Assembly (NCBI RefSeq): GCF_041200025.1
Contig: NZ_CP165628.1
Coordinates: 62,001 to 126,000, forward strand
Direction of reading: 5' to 3'
Length of the DNA: 64,000 nt
Source: Rouxiella sp. WC2420
Lineage (GTDB): Bacteria > Pseudomonadota > Gammaproteobacteria > Enterobacterales > Enterobacteriaceae
Positions 9,114-17,451 of this stretch are shown here, piece by piece; positions within the stretch are counted from its first letter, which is position 1, and each line of letters starts with the position of its first letter. Position numbers and translations under genes: made by a program. The notes under the pieces were generated by a model, which searched no databases, was not told where the DNA came from, and worked only from the letters and a program-made list of their open reading frames with translations.

Positions 9114-9926
9114 TCATTTAACGTAATACCACGGCCAGCAGCGGCGGCTAATCAGGCGCAGCAGGGCATCCAGGGCAAAGGCCAGCAGGGTAATCCAGGC
9201 GACGTAGGGCAGAATGACGTCCATCGCCAGATAACGGCGCATCAGGAAGATGCGATAGCCCAGGCCTTCGGTGGCGGCGATTGCTTCTGCGGCGATCAGG
9301 AAAAGCCACGCAGAGCCTAAGGAGAGGCGCACTGCGTCGAGCAGGCGCGGCATCAGCTGTGGCAAAATAATACGCCACAGGATTTGCCCGCTGTGGGCGC
9401 TGAGAGTTTGTGCCTTGATTAGCTGTTCCTGCGGGATCGATTGAACGTGCTGCTGTAAATCGCGGGCGATAAACGGCGTCACGCCCACGGCAATCAGCAC
9501 CACTTTCGACAGCTCCCCCAACCCGAACATAATGAACAGGATTGGCAGCACTGCCAGTGGAGGAATAAGGGCGAACAGCGTCACCAGCGGAGAGATAAGC
9601 GAACGTATAGCAGGCAACGCGCCGCAGAAAATGCCCAGCGCCAACCCGAGAAAAGCGCTGATCAAGATGCCACTGAGCAGGCGAATCAGGCTGGCGTAAG
9701 TGTCGGCCCACAGCAGATATTGGCCGGTGCGCGGGTCAGGCTCGAAGGCGACGCGGTAAAGTGCATCGCCCATTGAACTAAAGCCTGGAAGCAGCTTGTC
9801 GAAAGCATTGACCGACAGACGAGCATCCGACGCCATCAGATACACCAATACCAGCAGCAGCAGGGGCAGCAACCCTAGCAGGCTGCGTGACAGGCGTTGG
9901 GGTTGGTAGTTGATCATTTTGCGCAT
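9114..9926 (-). CDS. ABC transporter permease, guanidine operon
   Basis: 270 residues, BPD-type inner-membrane permease with about six hydrophobic helices (first at ~15-32). The cytoplasmic EAA-like loop near residues 180-205 (PQLMPRLLDAVRLSLGSAW) is the surface that contacts the ATPase. The large family is SsuC/TauC/NrtB. ATG at 9926 is preceded by AAGGAGAG at a good distance. It follows the binding-protein gene after 34 bases and precedes the ATPase gene, completing a classical binding protein-permease-ATPase set. Specificity for guanidine is inferred from the operon and riboswitch only. Confidence 0.9.
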   Translation of the reverse strand: MRKMINYQPQRLSRSLLGLLPLLLLVLVYLMASDARLSVNAFDKLLPGFSSMGDALYRVAFEPDPRTGQYLLWADTYASLIRLLSGILISAFLGLALGIFCGALPAIRSLISPLVTLFALIPPLAVLPILFIMFGLGELSKVVLIAVGVTPFIARDLQQHVQSIPQEQLIKAQTLSAHSGQILWRIILPQLMPRLLDAVRLSLGSAWLFLIAAEAIAATEGLGYRIFLMRRYLAMDVILPYVAWITLLAFALDALLRLISRRCWPWYYVK

Positions 9927-9960
9927 CGAATGCTCTCCTTTAACGATCGTGGTCTGGCGA

Positions 9961-11025
9961 TTACAGTTTGTTAGCCGCGGCGAGCTTCACAAATTCATCG
10001 GTGAAATGCAGTTTCTGGTTAGCCGGATTGCCCCAGTTACCCGCAGGCGTTGTGATACCAACGGTCGTGGCATCAGGCGCGCCTTCGCCAAGCAGGCCGT
10101 GCGCGAAAGAGAATTCGGCTACCGACTGCATGGTGGTTTTGATTTGTGGACCGTCAATGAAATCCAGGGTTTGCCTGGGTGTGCCAAAGAGGTAGGTGTC
10201 GGCGATCTGCTCGTCGAAACCTTTAAGATCAGTACCCGATTCGTGCGCCATATAGGTACGCGCCTTAACGGCATCCGGGCCATTACCTTTCATGGCGTTC
10301 AGCGTTTCATACCAGGCACCGGTCAGCGCTTTGCCCAGCTCGGGGTGAGCTTTCAGGGTTTTGCTGTTGACCACCAACAGGTCGAGGATTTCACCGGGAA
10401 TTTGTGCAGAAGAGAATATTTCGTGGCTGTCTGGCTGCTTTTTAGCTTCAGCCAGCAGCGGGTTCCAGGTAACGATGGATTTTACTGCCGGAGTACCGAA
10501 AGCGGCGACCAGATCGGCATCGGCGGTATTCACTACAGTGATATCTTTTTCGCTCATGCCGGATTTCTCCAGCGCGCGGGCCAGCAGATATTCTGAGACT
10601 GAAAGCTGAACCAGATTAATTGACTGACCTTTCAGTGAGTTAACATCACCACCGCCTTTAAGCATGATGCCGTCGTTGCCGTTGGAGTAATCACCAACAA
10701 TCAGCGCGGTGCTGTCTACGCCACCGGTTGCCGGAATAGTCAGGGCATCCATGTTGGTCATGGTGCAGCCGTCAAATCCGCCAGAAGTGTACTGATTCAC
10801 CGATTCGATGTAGTCGTTGACCTGTACTAACTGAATTTTGATGCCGTACTTATCGGCCCATTTCTTGAGGATCCCACTTTGTTGGGCAAAGTCCCACGGC
10901 ATCCATCCGGCGTAAATAGACCAGGCGATTTTAAACGTAGGTTGGGTAGCGGCCAGAACGGGCTGGCTGAGAAGGGCAGCAAAGCATAAAGCGCAGAGCA
11001 GCAGGCGTTGGCAAGCTTTAATCAT
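9961..11025 (-). CDS. ABC transporter periplasmic binding protein, guanidine operon
   Basis: 354 residues. ATG at 11025 is preceded by CAGAGGA; the frame is open to 11049, but starting here gives a clean Sec signal peptide (MIKACQRLLLCALCFAALLS, cut near QPVLA-ATQ). The mature part is a nitrate/sulfonate/taurine-type (NMT1-like) ligand-binding protein with motifs such as KIAWSIYAGWMPWDFA and FDGCTMTNMDAL. It is the first gene of the operon behind the guanidine-I riboswitch, so it probably delivers guanidine (or a guanidine-yielding compound) to the permease. The first-gene position and periplasmic location would give it the highest expression in the operon. Confidence 0.9.
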   Translation of the reverse strand: MIKACQRLLLCALCFAALLSQPVLAATQPTFKIAWSIYAGWMPWDFAQQSGILKKWADKYGIKIQLVQVNDYIESVNQYTSGGFDGCTMTNMDALTIPATGGVDSTALIVGDYSNGNDGIMLKGGGDVNSLKGQSINLVQLSVSEYLLARALEKSGMSEKDITVVNTADADLVAAFGTPAVKSIVTWNPLLAEAKKQPDSHEIFSSAQIPGEILDLLVVNSKTLKAHPELGKALTGAWYETLNAMKGNGPDAVKARTYMAHESGTDLKGFDEQIADTYLFGTPRQTLDFIDGPQIKTTMQSVAEFSFAHGLLGEGAPDATTVGITTPAGNWGNPANQKLHFTDEFVKLAAANKL

Positions 11026-11093
11026 GACATTTCCTCTGACGTTGACCACGGGTAAAGTGCAGGAGGTCGGCGGCGAGAATGGTTCTCGCTTTG

Positions 11094-11190
11094 GCCTCCC
11101 GGGCTTTTATCCCGCCGTGTAACCGCCAGAGGGCGGTCGGTCACTCTCGGACCAGCCATCTGCGTATTGCAGACCGGAACCCTAGTGACC
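11094..11190 (-). promoter_or_regulatory. Guanidine-I (ykkC) riboswitch aptamer
   Basis: Read on the minus strand, the leader contains, in order, the hallmark conserved blocks of the ykkC guanidine-I aptamer: CTAGGGTTCCGG, then CTGGTCCGAGAG, then ACACGGCGGGATAAAAGCCC followed by GGGAGG. The closing helix P1 is visible: GGTCAC (11190-11185) pairs with GTGACC (11144-11139). The aptamer ends ~70 bases before the binding-protein start codon. Downstream, a hairpin GCGAGAA/TTCTCGC lies at 11073-11089 and CCTCCT (11066-11061) could pair with the aptamer's 3' GGGAGG. No U-run follows, so whether control is by termination or translation is not decided here. Confidence 0.93.
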
Positions 11191-11249
11191 TTATTTCAAA
11201 TTGTATGGCGACACCGGTTTCCCGCTATCGCTCCTGCTGGATAAATACA

Positions 11250-11265
11250 GGCAAGATTCTTGCCA
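11250..11265 (-). promoter_or_regulatory. Candidate sigma-54 promoter of the guanidine operon
   Basis: The minus-strand sequence TGGCAAGAATCTTGCC has GG (-24) and GC (-12) with the exact spacing of the sigma-54 consensus TGGCACN5TTGC. It would start transcription near 11239, about 50 bases before the riboswitch. The same bases also form a perfect 15-bp inverted repeat (GGCAAGA-T-TCTTGCC), so an operator or a hairpin is an alternative reading. Confidence 0.6.
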
Positions 11266-11427
11266 GATCTCCTTAAATTATGAATAAATCACAAAAAAAT
11301 CAGGAAATAATCATTACAATACAAAGTAGTAAAGGGTTTTAAGTCTCTGTGAACGTTTGGCAGCGATGAAATGGATGCGATAATTTGTGGATGTTTTTCA
11401 GGCAGGCTTCACCGTATTTGTGCAACC

Positions 11428-11444
11428 TGCACTGGCGCGGAGCA
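11428..11444. promoter_or_regulatory. Candidate NtrC binding site
   Basis: The 17-mer TGCACTGGCGCGGAGCA matches the NtrC dyad consensus TGCACYANNNTGGTGCA except at three positions. It lies ~190 bp upstream of the predicted sigma-54 start, a usable enhancer distance. It also lies ~100 bp upstream of yiaF. A single degenerate site, so weak on its own. Confidence 0.35.
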
Positions 11445-11540
11445 GTCGCTTCTTTGCTGTATCCTAAGGCCACAGGATGTTCTATCCTACTAAGCTGGGA
11501 TGTCAGTAATTAATAAGAATATTGAATCAGGAGTCTGGAA

Positions 11541-12257
11541 ATGGCTGTAGGGATCAGGAGCAGGACCTTCGCGCGCTGGCTGGCGCCTGTAGTTGCATTA
11601 CTCGTGGTTTTTCAACTCACCGCCTGTGGCGATAAAGAGCCAGAGCAAAGGAAAGCCTTCATCGACTATCTGCAAAATACCGTGATGCGCAGCGGGCAGA
11701 ATCTGCCTACGTTGAGTGAAGATCAGCGACAGAAATTTGGTAATTACGCCAACGATTACACCATCATTTTAAACTTCTCACGTCAGTTGAAGCAGTCCAT
11801 CAACGAAGGATTGGCTCCTGCGGTTAACACTATCGCGCAGATCCACGTTCCGCAGGACTACTTGCAGCAGAAAGGCGCATTGCAGCAGGCCGCGGGTTCA
11901 CTAAACAGCGTGACGCAGCAAATCCAGACCGCCAAGGCCACTGCCGACACGGCTCAGGCCGCGCTTAAACAACCTGACGATCTGAAAGCCGTTTACAGCA
12001 AAGTCTATGCGCAAGACGTGACTCAACCGGCTAACGCGCTGCTTCCGGTGGTTCCGGCTCTGGCAGGCTTCACCCAGGATATTGCAGCGGTTGGTGATTT
12101 CCTTTCCCAGCAAGGAACCCAGGTGGCCTTTGCCAACGGTTCGGTCCAGTTGCCGACTCAGCAGCAGGTTGCACAGTACAATGCTCTGATGACGGGCCTG
12201 CTTGGTAAGCAACAGTCGCTGGTGGATGCACAAAAAATCATTGCCGGTAATTTTTAA
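11541..12257 (+). CDS. yiaF: DUF3053 lipoprotein YiaF
   Basis: 238 residues. The N-terminus has a hydrophobic stretch ending in LTACGDKEP, a lipobox with the acylated cysteine around residue 29, so this is a lipoprotein. The body matches E. coli YiaF closely (QRKAFIDYLQNTVMRSG, QGTQVAFANGSVQLPT). The family is mostly helical and has no assigned biochemical role. The C-terminal half is rich in Ala/Gln helices with coiled-coil character. It is transcribed alone and ends in a strong terminator at 12287. The ~515-bp gap to its left belongs mainly to the control region of the divergent guanidine operon. Confidence 0.88.
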   Translation: MAVGIRSRTFARWLAPVVALLVVFQLTACGDKEPEQRKAFIDYLQNTVMRSGQNLPTLSEDQRQKFGNYANDYTIILNFSRQLKQSINEGLAPAVNTIAQIHVPQDYLQQKGALQQAAGSLNSVTQQIQTAKATADTAQAALKQPDDLKAVYSKVYAQDVTQPANALLPVVPALAGFTQDIAAVGDFLSQQGTQVAFANGSVQLPTQQQVAQYNALMTGLLGKQQSLVDAQKIIAGNF

Positions 12258-12286
12258 TAACTTACTGAATAGATAGATTTTATTGG

Positions 12287-12316
12287 AAAGCCACGTTCTG
12301 TTACGTGGCTTTTTTG
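12287..12316 (+). terminator. Rho-independent terminator after yiaF
   Basis: Stem AGCCACGT/ACGTGGCT with loop TCTGTT is followed by a run of six T. It begins 30 bases after the yiaF stop codon. Confidence 0.88.
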
Positions 12317-12454
12317 TCAAGAAAATCAGCAGGATTAATAAAAGTTCACAATTTAGTGATGCCAGCCAGTGACGTAATCCTTTAGTTTTTATGTCATCTA
12401 ACTGTTCTAAATTTTGAAAAAATTTAAGCCGAATATTTTAAGGAAGTCTTTTTT

Positions 12455-13243
12455 ATGAAACGTCACATGATGACATTGCTGGCTGCGCTTATCGCCACGC
12501 CAGGCATTGCGGCCGCCGCAGACAGCAGCGCTAACTTTACCGATGCGCAGCAGCAGGCGATTGGTAAAATCGCTTCTGATTACATCATCGCTCATCCAGA
12601 AGTGCTGGTGCAGGCAAGTCAGAAACTTCAGGCCCAGCAACAGCAGCAGCAGGCTAGCGATTCGCTGGCGGCGGTAGTGGCAAATGCGCCAGCCCTGTTG
12701 CAGGACAAAGATACCCCGACTTATGGTCCGAAAGATGCCAAAGTGGCATTTGTAGAATTCTTCGATTATCAGTGCATGTACTGTAGTCGTATGGCGCCGC
12801 TGGTTGAGCAAACGATTAAAGCCAATCCAAACGTACGCTTTGTTTTCAAAGAATGGCCAATCTTCGGCGATCGCTGGAAAGCGTCAATCACTGCAGCTGA
12901 AACCGGCCTGTCGATTTGGAAACAAAAAGGACCTCAGGCGTACCTGGCTTATCACAATGCGATTTATGCAACCGGGCATGACGAAGGCAAGCTGACTGAC
13001 GCAGACATTTCTGGTGCAGTTGAGAAAGTTAACGGCGCGCTGCCAAGCGAAGCACATCGTCAGGAAACACACGCTGCGCTGGCGAAGAATGACGATCTGG
13101 CAAAATCGCTGGGCTTCCAGGGCACCCCTGGTTTCATCGTAATGCCAGTGAGCGGTGCGAATGCCAATAACACTACCGTGCTGCCAGGCGCTGTGTCTGC
13201 AGAGGATTTGCAGGCTGCGATCAGCAAGGCACAGGGCAAGTAA
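12455..13243 (+). CDS. Periplasmic DsbA-family thiol oxidoreductase (ScsC/BcfH-like)
   Basis: 262 residues. It starts with a Sec signal peptide (MKRHMMTLLAALIATPGIAAA). A helical stalk (~27-75) with a Gln run (QAQQQQQQ) follows, then a thioredoxin fold with the redox centre C107-M-Y-C110 (FFDYQCMYCSRM) and the cis-proline loop GTPGFIV near residue 225. The long N-terminal helix before a DsbA domain is the layout of trimeric ScsC/BcfH-type proteins, which isomerise or reduce disulfides, rather than classical monomeric DsbA. No scsB/scsD partner is nearby, so its electron donor must lie elsewhere. AAGGAAG precedes the ATG. Monocistronic with a terminator at 13292. Confidence 0.82.
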   Translation: MKRHMMTLLAALIATPGIAAAADSSANFTDAQQQAIGKIASDYIIAHPEVLVQASQKLQAQQQQQQASDSLAAVVANAPALLQDKDTPTYGPKDAKVAFVEFFDYQCMYCSRMAPLVEQTIKANPNVRFVFKEWPIFGDRWKASITAAETGLSIWKQKGPQAYLAYHNAIYATGHDEGKLTDADISGAVEKVNGALPSEAHRQETHAALAKNDDLAKSLGFQGTPGFIVMPVSGANANNTTVLPGAVSAEDLQAAISKAQGK

Positions 13244-13291
13244 TTGTGCTTGAGTCGATGATGATAATCCATTAAATATCATTGCCTTAAT

Positions 13292-13325
13292 AAAACGCAG
13301 AGCTCAACTTGGCTCTGCGTTTTCT
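13292..13325. terminator. Bidirectional terminator between convergent genes
   Basis: Stem AAAACGCAGAG/CTCTGCGTTTT, loop CTCAACTTGG. A-rich and T-rich flanks serve both the DsbA-family gene (+) and the small membrane-anchored gene (-). Confidence 0.85.
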
Positions 13326-13359
13326 ATTTTGGCTCAATATCTAGATTCAAAATTACTGA

Positions 13360-13716
13360 TTAATTTTTATTGTCCGGACCCGTCGCCATTACAGATATGC
13401 AAGTATCAAGATTTTGGGCCGCAACGGCCTTCTGCTGAGGGCTCAGTGACTTATATCGTTGTACTGAAACCTGTGCCACGTTTGCATCAAATTTCACTTT
13501 ATTAATCGAATAATCACTGTTTTCGTTATCGATCACAATATGGATGTTATTGGAAAAATCTGCATCATCCGCAGACGCCTGGTGCATGACGTCTACTGCT
13601 ACACAGGCCGCCGCATCGTAATGAGGGTCATGAGCTGGTGTGCGATTGAACCACCAAGCGACCAGGCCAACAATAATGGCAATAATTACTACCCATAGCA
13701 GGGATCTTTTTTTCAT
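13360..13716 (-). CDS. Small membrane-anchored protein of unknown function
   Basis: 118 residues. An N-terminal basic patch (MKKRS) and one hydrophobic helix (LLWVVIIAIIVGLVAWWF, ~6-23) would anchor it in the inner membrane with a ~95-residue periplasmic part. That part has two cysteines (AACVAV and DTCISV) that could form a disulfide. I do not recognise the family. The start is uncertain: ATG 13716 is preferred because it gives the basic-hydrophobic anchor, and GTG 13725 is in frame. Transcribed alone, convergent with the DsbA-family gene. A relation to that thiol enzyme is conceivable but only by proximity. Confidence 0.7.
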   Translation of the reverse strand: MKKRSLLWVVIIAIIVGLVAWWFNRTPAHDPHYDAAACVAVDVMHQASADDADFSNNIHIVIDNENSDYSINKVKFDANVAQVSVQRYKSLSPQQKAVAAQNLDTCISVMATGPDNKN

Positions 13717-13945
13717 CACAAACACTCATTTTGCAGGGGAAAATCCAATGGGGCCAGAATAAAGATCTACAAGCTTAAAAGCTAGCGCTGAGAAATAGCC
13801 TTACTAGGAGTAATAGCAGCTTCTAACTTAACAATTACATAATTATATTAATCTTCGGTTAACATTTTAGACCGAGGTGGTCGAAATGTTAATTTACAAT
13901 AGTTATTAATTTTTATTTTTATCGACTAAAACTATCGCCATAATA

Positions 13946-14836
13946 TTAAGAAACTTGTTCCTGATAATGTAACAGGATATTCAATAACTCAGGCTGATGA
14001 GGGGATGCTGCTAATTTCACAAAAGTTGGGAAGAAAATATTTGGTGCGGGATAAATATCGACAATGTGGCAATATTCTTCTGCCTGTGGGGGAACCTCGG
14101 AGGCTGGCATCATTGATGCAGCGGCTATTCCGGATGCTATCAGTTCGTACACCATTCTAGGTTCGTTGGCAGAGATAATAATATTAGGGCGAACGCCTAA
14201 TCTAAGTAGCTGATTATTAATATATTCGAAGGTCCCTTCTCCATTAATTCTACGGATTAAGATTAACGGCAGCTGGCCAAGTTCAGAGAGCAACACCTGA
14301 TCTTTCGGCGGGCTAGGCAGCAGCTTTTTCGAGATTAGCGCGACGGCCTTAACCGGCTGCATGCTGATACATTCATAACTTCCTGCCATGGTGGGCTGTT
14401 GAAATAGGCCAATATCGATACGTTTTTTGTCGAGCATGCCTTCAAGCGTGCTTGAATCGGCAACAATAGTTTCAATCTTAACGCCTTCAAGTTGTTGATA
14501 AAACTGTGCAACTAGCGGACTGAAATGGCGTTGAAACAGGTAAGAAATCCCAATCCGCAGCACTTCTTTTTTATTGTTGGCAACAAAGATGGCTTCGCTG
14601 CGCGCTTCCTCGACGTTACGTAAAATGTCACAGGCGCGCAGGTAGAGCACCATACCGGCTTCTGTCGTGGTGATGCCGCTGCCGTTGCGTAATACCAGCG
14701 GTGTCCCCACTTCTTCTTCCAGTTCTTGCAGGCGTTTACTTAATGGAGGCTGGGAAATATTAAGTATTCGAGATGCTTTGCTGATAGAGCCTTGTTCTAC
14801 AATGACACAGAAATAGCGTAAACGTTTTAAATCCAT
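13946..14836 (-). CDS. LysR-family regulator of the quinate/shikimate-type operon
   Basis: 296 residues. The N-terminal winged helix-turn-helix (LKRLRYFCVIVEQGSISKAS, then ISQPPLSKRLQELEEEVGTP) is followed by a periplasmic-binding-protein-like effector domain (~90-290). The gene is divergent from the dehydroshikimate dehydratase-MFS-dehydroquinate dehydratase genes with a ~395-bp intergenic region, the standard arrangement for a LysR activator and its target operon. Its effector is therefore inferred to be a quinate, shikimate or protocatechuate-pathway compound. AAAGG lies upstream of the ATG. The coding sequence is slightly AT-richer than the window average. Confidence 0.88.
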   Translation of the reverse strand: MDLKRLRYFCVIVEQGSISKASRILNISQPPLSKRLQELEEEVGTPLVLRNGSGITTTEAGMVLYLRACDILRNVEEARSEAIFVANNKKEVLRIGISYLFQRHFSPLVAQFYQQLEGVKIETIVADSSTLEGMLDKKRIDIGLFQQPTMAGSYECISMQPVKAVALISKKLLPSPPKDQVLLSELGQLPLILIRRINGEGTFEYINNQLLRLGVRPNIIISANEPRMVYELIASGIAAASMMPASEVPPQAEEYCHIVDIYPAPNIFFPTFVKLAASPHQPELLNILLHYQEQVS

Positions 14837-14929
14837 ACAAAACCTTTATTAATATTATTGTCTATAATGAAAAGATTTAACTAAGTAAAAATAGAACTGT
14901 AAAACGCCGAAACAGCCTTGATGTAGATC

Positions 14930-14948
14930 ATGTTAATTAATCTAACAT
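14930..14948. promoter_or_regulatory. Candidate LysR operator
   Basis: ATGTTA-N7-TAACAT is a perfect 6-bp dyad that includes a T-N11-A core, the form LysR proteins bind. It lies 94 bp from the regulator start and ~285 bp from the target operon start. The rest of the 395-bp gap is AT-rich, with no other convincing element. Confidence 0.4.
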
Positions 14949-15231
14949 ACTACTTTTTCGGTATGGCTTACTACCGTAAAACAGTATTCCCACCTTATTT
15001 AATTTTATGGTTAGTCTTAAGTCTCGAAAATAAGGTTGAAGACGTTGGCAAGGTTCATCAATGAATAAATCTACTGTAAAGAAAGATAGCTTGAAGTTGA
15101 TATGGGATATTTCGTAGCAGATTGCAAACCCTAAACCAGCGCTATGACCCGCAGAGTTATTTTGACTCAGCACAGATTCGCTCGCCCATATTTTAAGAAA
15201 AACAGTAGTTATGACTACCTGGAGAATTATT

Positions 15232-16071
15232 GTGGAAAAATATAAAAATCAACTATTTATCAATACAGTGTGTCTTTCAGGATCGACTGAAGACAAGCTG
15301 CGAGCCGCCAGTGTTGCCGGATTTAATCAGGTCGAGCTATGGCGTCAGGATGTGCAAGCCGCCGATGGTGATACCGCAGGGATTAAAGCCCTGTTGAAAA
15401 CATTACCGTTGGGACTGACTGATTATCAGGTTCTGCTGGATTTTGATGGCGCACCGGACAGCATTCGAGCCGAGAAAAGACAAGAAGCTTTGCGCATGCT
15501 CGATACTGCGGTGGCATTGGGCGCAACGACTCTTTTGACGCCAGCCTGCACTCATAAAGATTGCGTCAAAGAACGCGTGGAAGAGGATTTACGCTGGCTA
15601 GTCGCCGAGGCAGCTAAACGTGGACTGCGTATTGCCTATGAAGGAATGGCTTGGAGCACCTGGATAAATAATACTGCCGATGCCTGGAAAATGGTGCAGC
15701 GCATCAACGCGCCGAATCTCGGATTGGTGATCGATGCTTTCCACATCTTTGTCCGTCACCGCACTGCTGCGGATCTTGATGGTATCCCGATGGACAAAAT
15801 TTATCTGGTCCAGCTCTCTGATCTGGCGATTGATCCAGCACCTGAGCATCTGATTGATACCGCGCGACACAGTCGTTTGCTGCCGGGAGAAGGCAAGTTT
15901 CCTATCCACACTATTATTGAACGTCTGGAAGAGGGCGGATATCACGGTCCGATTGGCCTGGAAGTTTTTAGCGATGAACTGAAAGCGCAAGAGCCTACCG
16001 GGGTTGCCCGTAAGGCGATGAAAGCTTTGCAGTCAGTCTGTTTTGGCAAAACGGCGCAATACACACTGTAA
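15232..16071 (+). CDS. 3-dehydroshikimate dehydratase (TIM-barrel, isomerase/epimerase fold)
   Basis: 279 residues from a GTG start at 15232, which has TGGAGA seven bases upstream; an in-frame ATG at 15211 has no ribosome site. It is an AP-endonuclease-like TIM barrel. Its sequence resembles the N-terminal half of QuiC-type dehydroshikimate dehydratases: NTVCLSGSTEDKLRAASVAG, LRIAYEGMAW, NLGLVIDAFHIF, KIYLVQLSD, GEGKFPIHTIIE, GPIGLEVFSDE. The Glu/Asp/His/Glu residues in these blocks form the metal site. Such enzymes turn 3-dehydroshikimate into protocatechuate. The C-terminal dioxygenase-like domain of QuiC1 is absent. Generic sugar phosphate isomerase/epimerase annotation is the alternative; the neighbouring dehydroquinate dehydratase favours this call. 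Confidence 0.75.
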   Translation: MEKYKNQLFINTVCLSGSTEDKLRAASVAGFNQVELWRQDVQAADGDTAGIKALLKTLPLGLTDYQVLLDFDGAPDSIRAEKRQEALRMLDTAVALGATTLLTPACTHKDCVKERVEEDLRWLVAEAAKRGLRIAYEGMAWSTWINNTADAWKMVQRINAPNLGLVIDAFHIFVRHRTAADLDGIPMDKIYLVQLSDLAIDPAPEHLIDTARHSRLLPGEGKFPIHTIIERLEEGGYHGPIGLEVFSDELKAQEPTGVARKAMKALQSVCFGKTAQYTL

Positions 16072-16104
16072 TTCGAGGTGTTTTCATCGTTAAGGAGAAG
16101 CAGG

Positions 16105-17373
16105 ATGTCCGAGTTACATAGTGCACTTAATGTTGATTCTCAGGCCGTGAAAACGGCCCCACAGGGCAATAAACCGGCCGAGTACGGCATTCCCACCCAG
16201 CGTGCGCTAGTTCTTGTCGGTATTATTTTGGTATCGCTAAATCTGCGTGCCGCCGTGACGTCGCTCAGCGCTATATATGGCATTATCAGCCATGATATCA
16301 GCGGTTTTAACGCCAATATTCTTGGCATTCTACCGCTGCTGTCCTTTGCCGTATTCGGATCGCTTACCTCCACGGTTTCACGTCGTTTGGGTTACGAAGG
16401 TGCCTTGCTGTTGTCGATGCTGATGGTGTGTGCGGGTATCGCTTTACGCACATTAACCGGCAGTTTCCCCGTTTTTATGGCCTGCAGCGTGTTGGCACTG
16501 GCGGGGATGGGGTTTGGTAATGTATTGGTGCAGCCGACCATCAAGAAGTATTTCCCTGATCACGTCGGGGCGTTGACCGCGACCTACGCGGTGATGATCG
16601 CAGTTTCGGCCGGGCTACCTTCGGCGATTGCCGTTCCGCTGGCTCAGAATGACGGCTGGCGCGCCAATGTGGCGTTGTGGTCAGTTACCGCGCTGATTGC
16701 GGCGCTACCTTGGCTTTTTCAACTACTGCGTATCCATCATCGTGGCCAGAAAGAAGAGGTAAATCAGACTATTGCAAAACCGGTGATCCCACACGTTGCA
16801 GTATGGAAATGGCCGATTGCCTGGTCGATGGTGGTGCTGTTTGGCGTTAGCATGATGAGCATGTACGCAATGCTTAACTGGCTACCCACCTATCTCATTC
16901 AGAATGGAATCAGTGCAGCTACCGCGGGCAATATGCTGTTTGTTTACAATATCGTCGGGATAGCGCACTCCATCCTGGTGCCTATCTATCTGGGTCGGAT
17001 GAAAAAACCGTATATCGTGGTGGCAATCGGCGGCGTAATGCAAATTGTCGGATATATGGGCTTCCTTTATATGCCGGGCGCATCCTGGGTATGGGCGGTC
17101 GTCGCGGCACCTGGTTTGATGACTATTCCCGCAACCTTTCAGCTTATCAATCTACGCACACGAAGTGTTGAAGGGGCTGCATCGTTGTCTTCCTTCACTC
17201 AGGGGGTAGGCTACGTCTTTGCCGCCGCTGGCCCGTTTTTTTTCGGCCAGCTTCATCACTCTACCGGTGGATGGCATGTCTCGTTCTGGTTCCTGACCGT
17301 GATGTCCACTGTGATGCTTTTGGCCGGAGGCGCGGCAGTCCGCAATAAATATCTGGAAGATGCGCAAAGCTGA
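16105..17373 (+). CDS. MFS transporter (CynX/NimT type), probably for quinate/shikimate pathway acids
   Basis: 422 residues with about 12 hydrophobic helices. ATG at 16105 is preceded by AAGGAG; the frame opens at 16078 without a site. It belongs to the CynX/NimT-like branch of the major facilitator superfamily (LVGIILVSLNLRAAVTSLSA in helix 1, GFGNVLVQPTIKKYFPD after helix 4). It is encoded 33 bases after the dehydroshikimate dehydratase and 78 bases before the exported dehydroquinate dehydratase. It is therefore inferred to import 3-dehydroshikimate, quinate or shikimate made or released in the periplasm. Substrate not provable from sequence. Confidence 0.82.
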   Translation: MSELHSALNVDSQAVKTAPQGNKPAEYGIPTQRALVLVGIILVSLNLRAAVTSLSAIYGIISHDISGFNANILGILPLLSFAVFGSLTSTVSRRLGYEGALLLSMLMVCAGIALRTLTGSFPVFMACSVLALAGMGFGNVLVQPTIKKYFPDHVGALTATYAVMIAVSAGLPSAIAVPLAQNDGWRANVALWSVTALIAALPWLFQLLRIHHRGQKEEVNQTIAKPVIPHVAVWKWPIAWSMVVLFGVSMMSMYAMLNWLPTYLIQNGISAATAGNMLFVYNIVGIAHSILVPIYLGRMKKPYIVVAIGGVMQIVGYMGFLYMPGASWVWAVVAAPGLMTIPATFQLINLRTRSVEGAASLSSFTQGVGYVFAAAGPFFFGQLHHSTGGWHVSFWFLTVMSTVMLLAGGAAVRNKYLEDAQS

Positions 17374-17451
17374 ATCCTTCTTTAACAAACATACCCAACC
17401 TCGATTTTAGTCAAACCAACTACTAGCCTTATATCTTGAGGGATCCATTTT

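Noticed and set aside
14937-15173. 78-codon frame in the gap between the LysR gene and the dehydroshikimate dehydratase
   Set aside because: No Shine-Dalgarno, no recognisable domain, and it covers the control region of a divergent pair.
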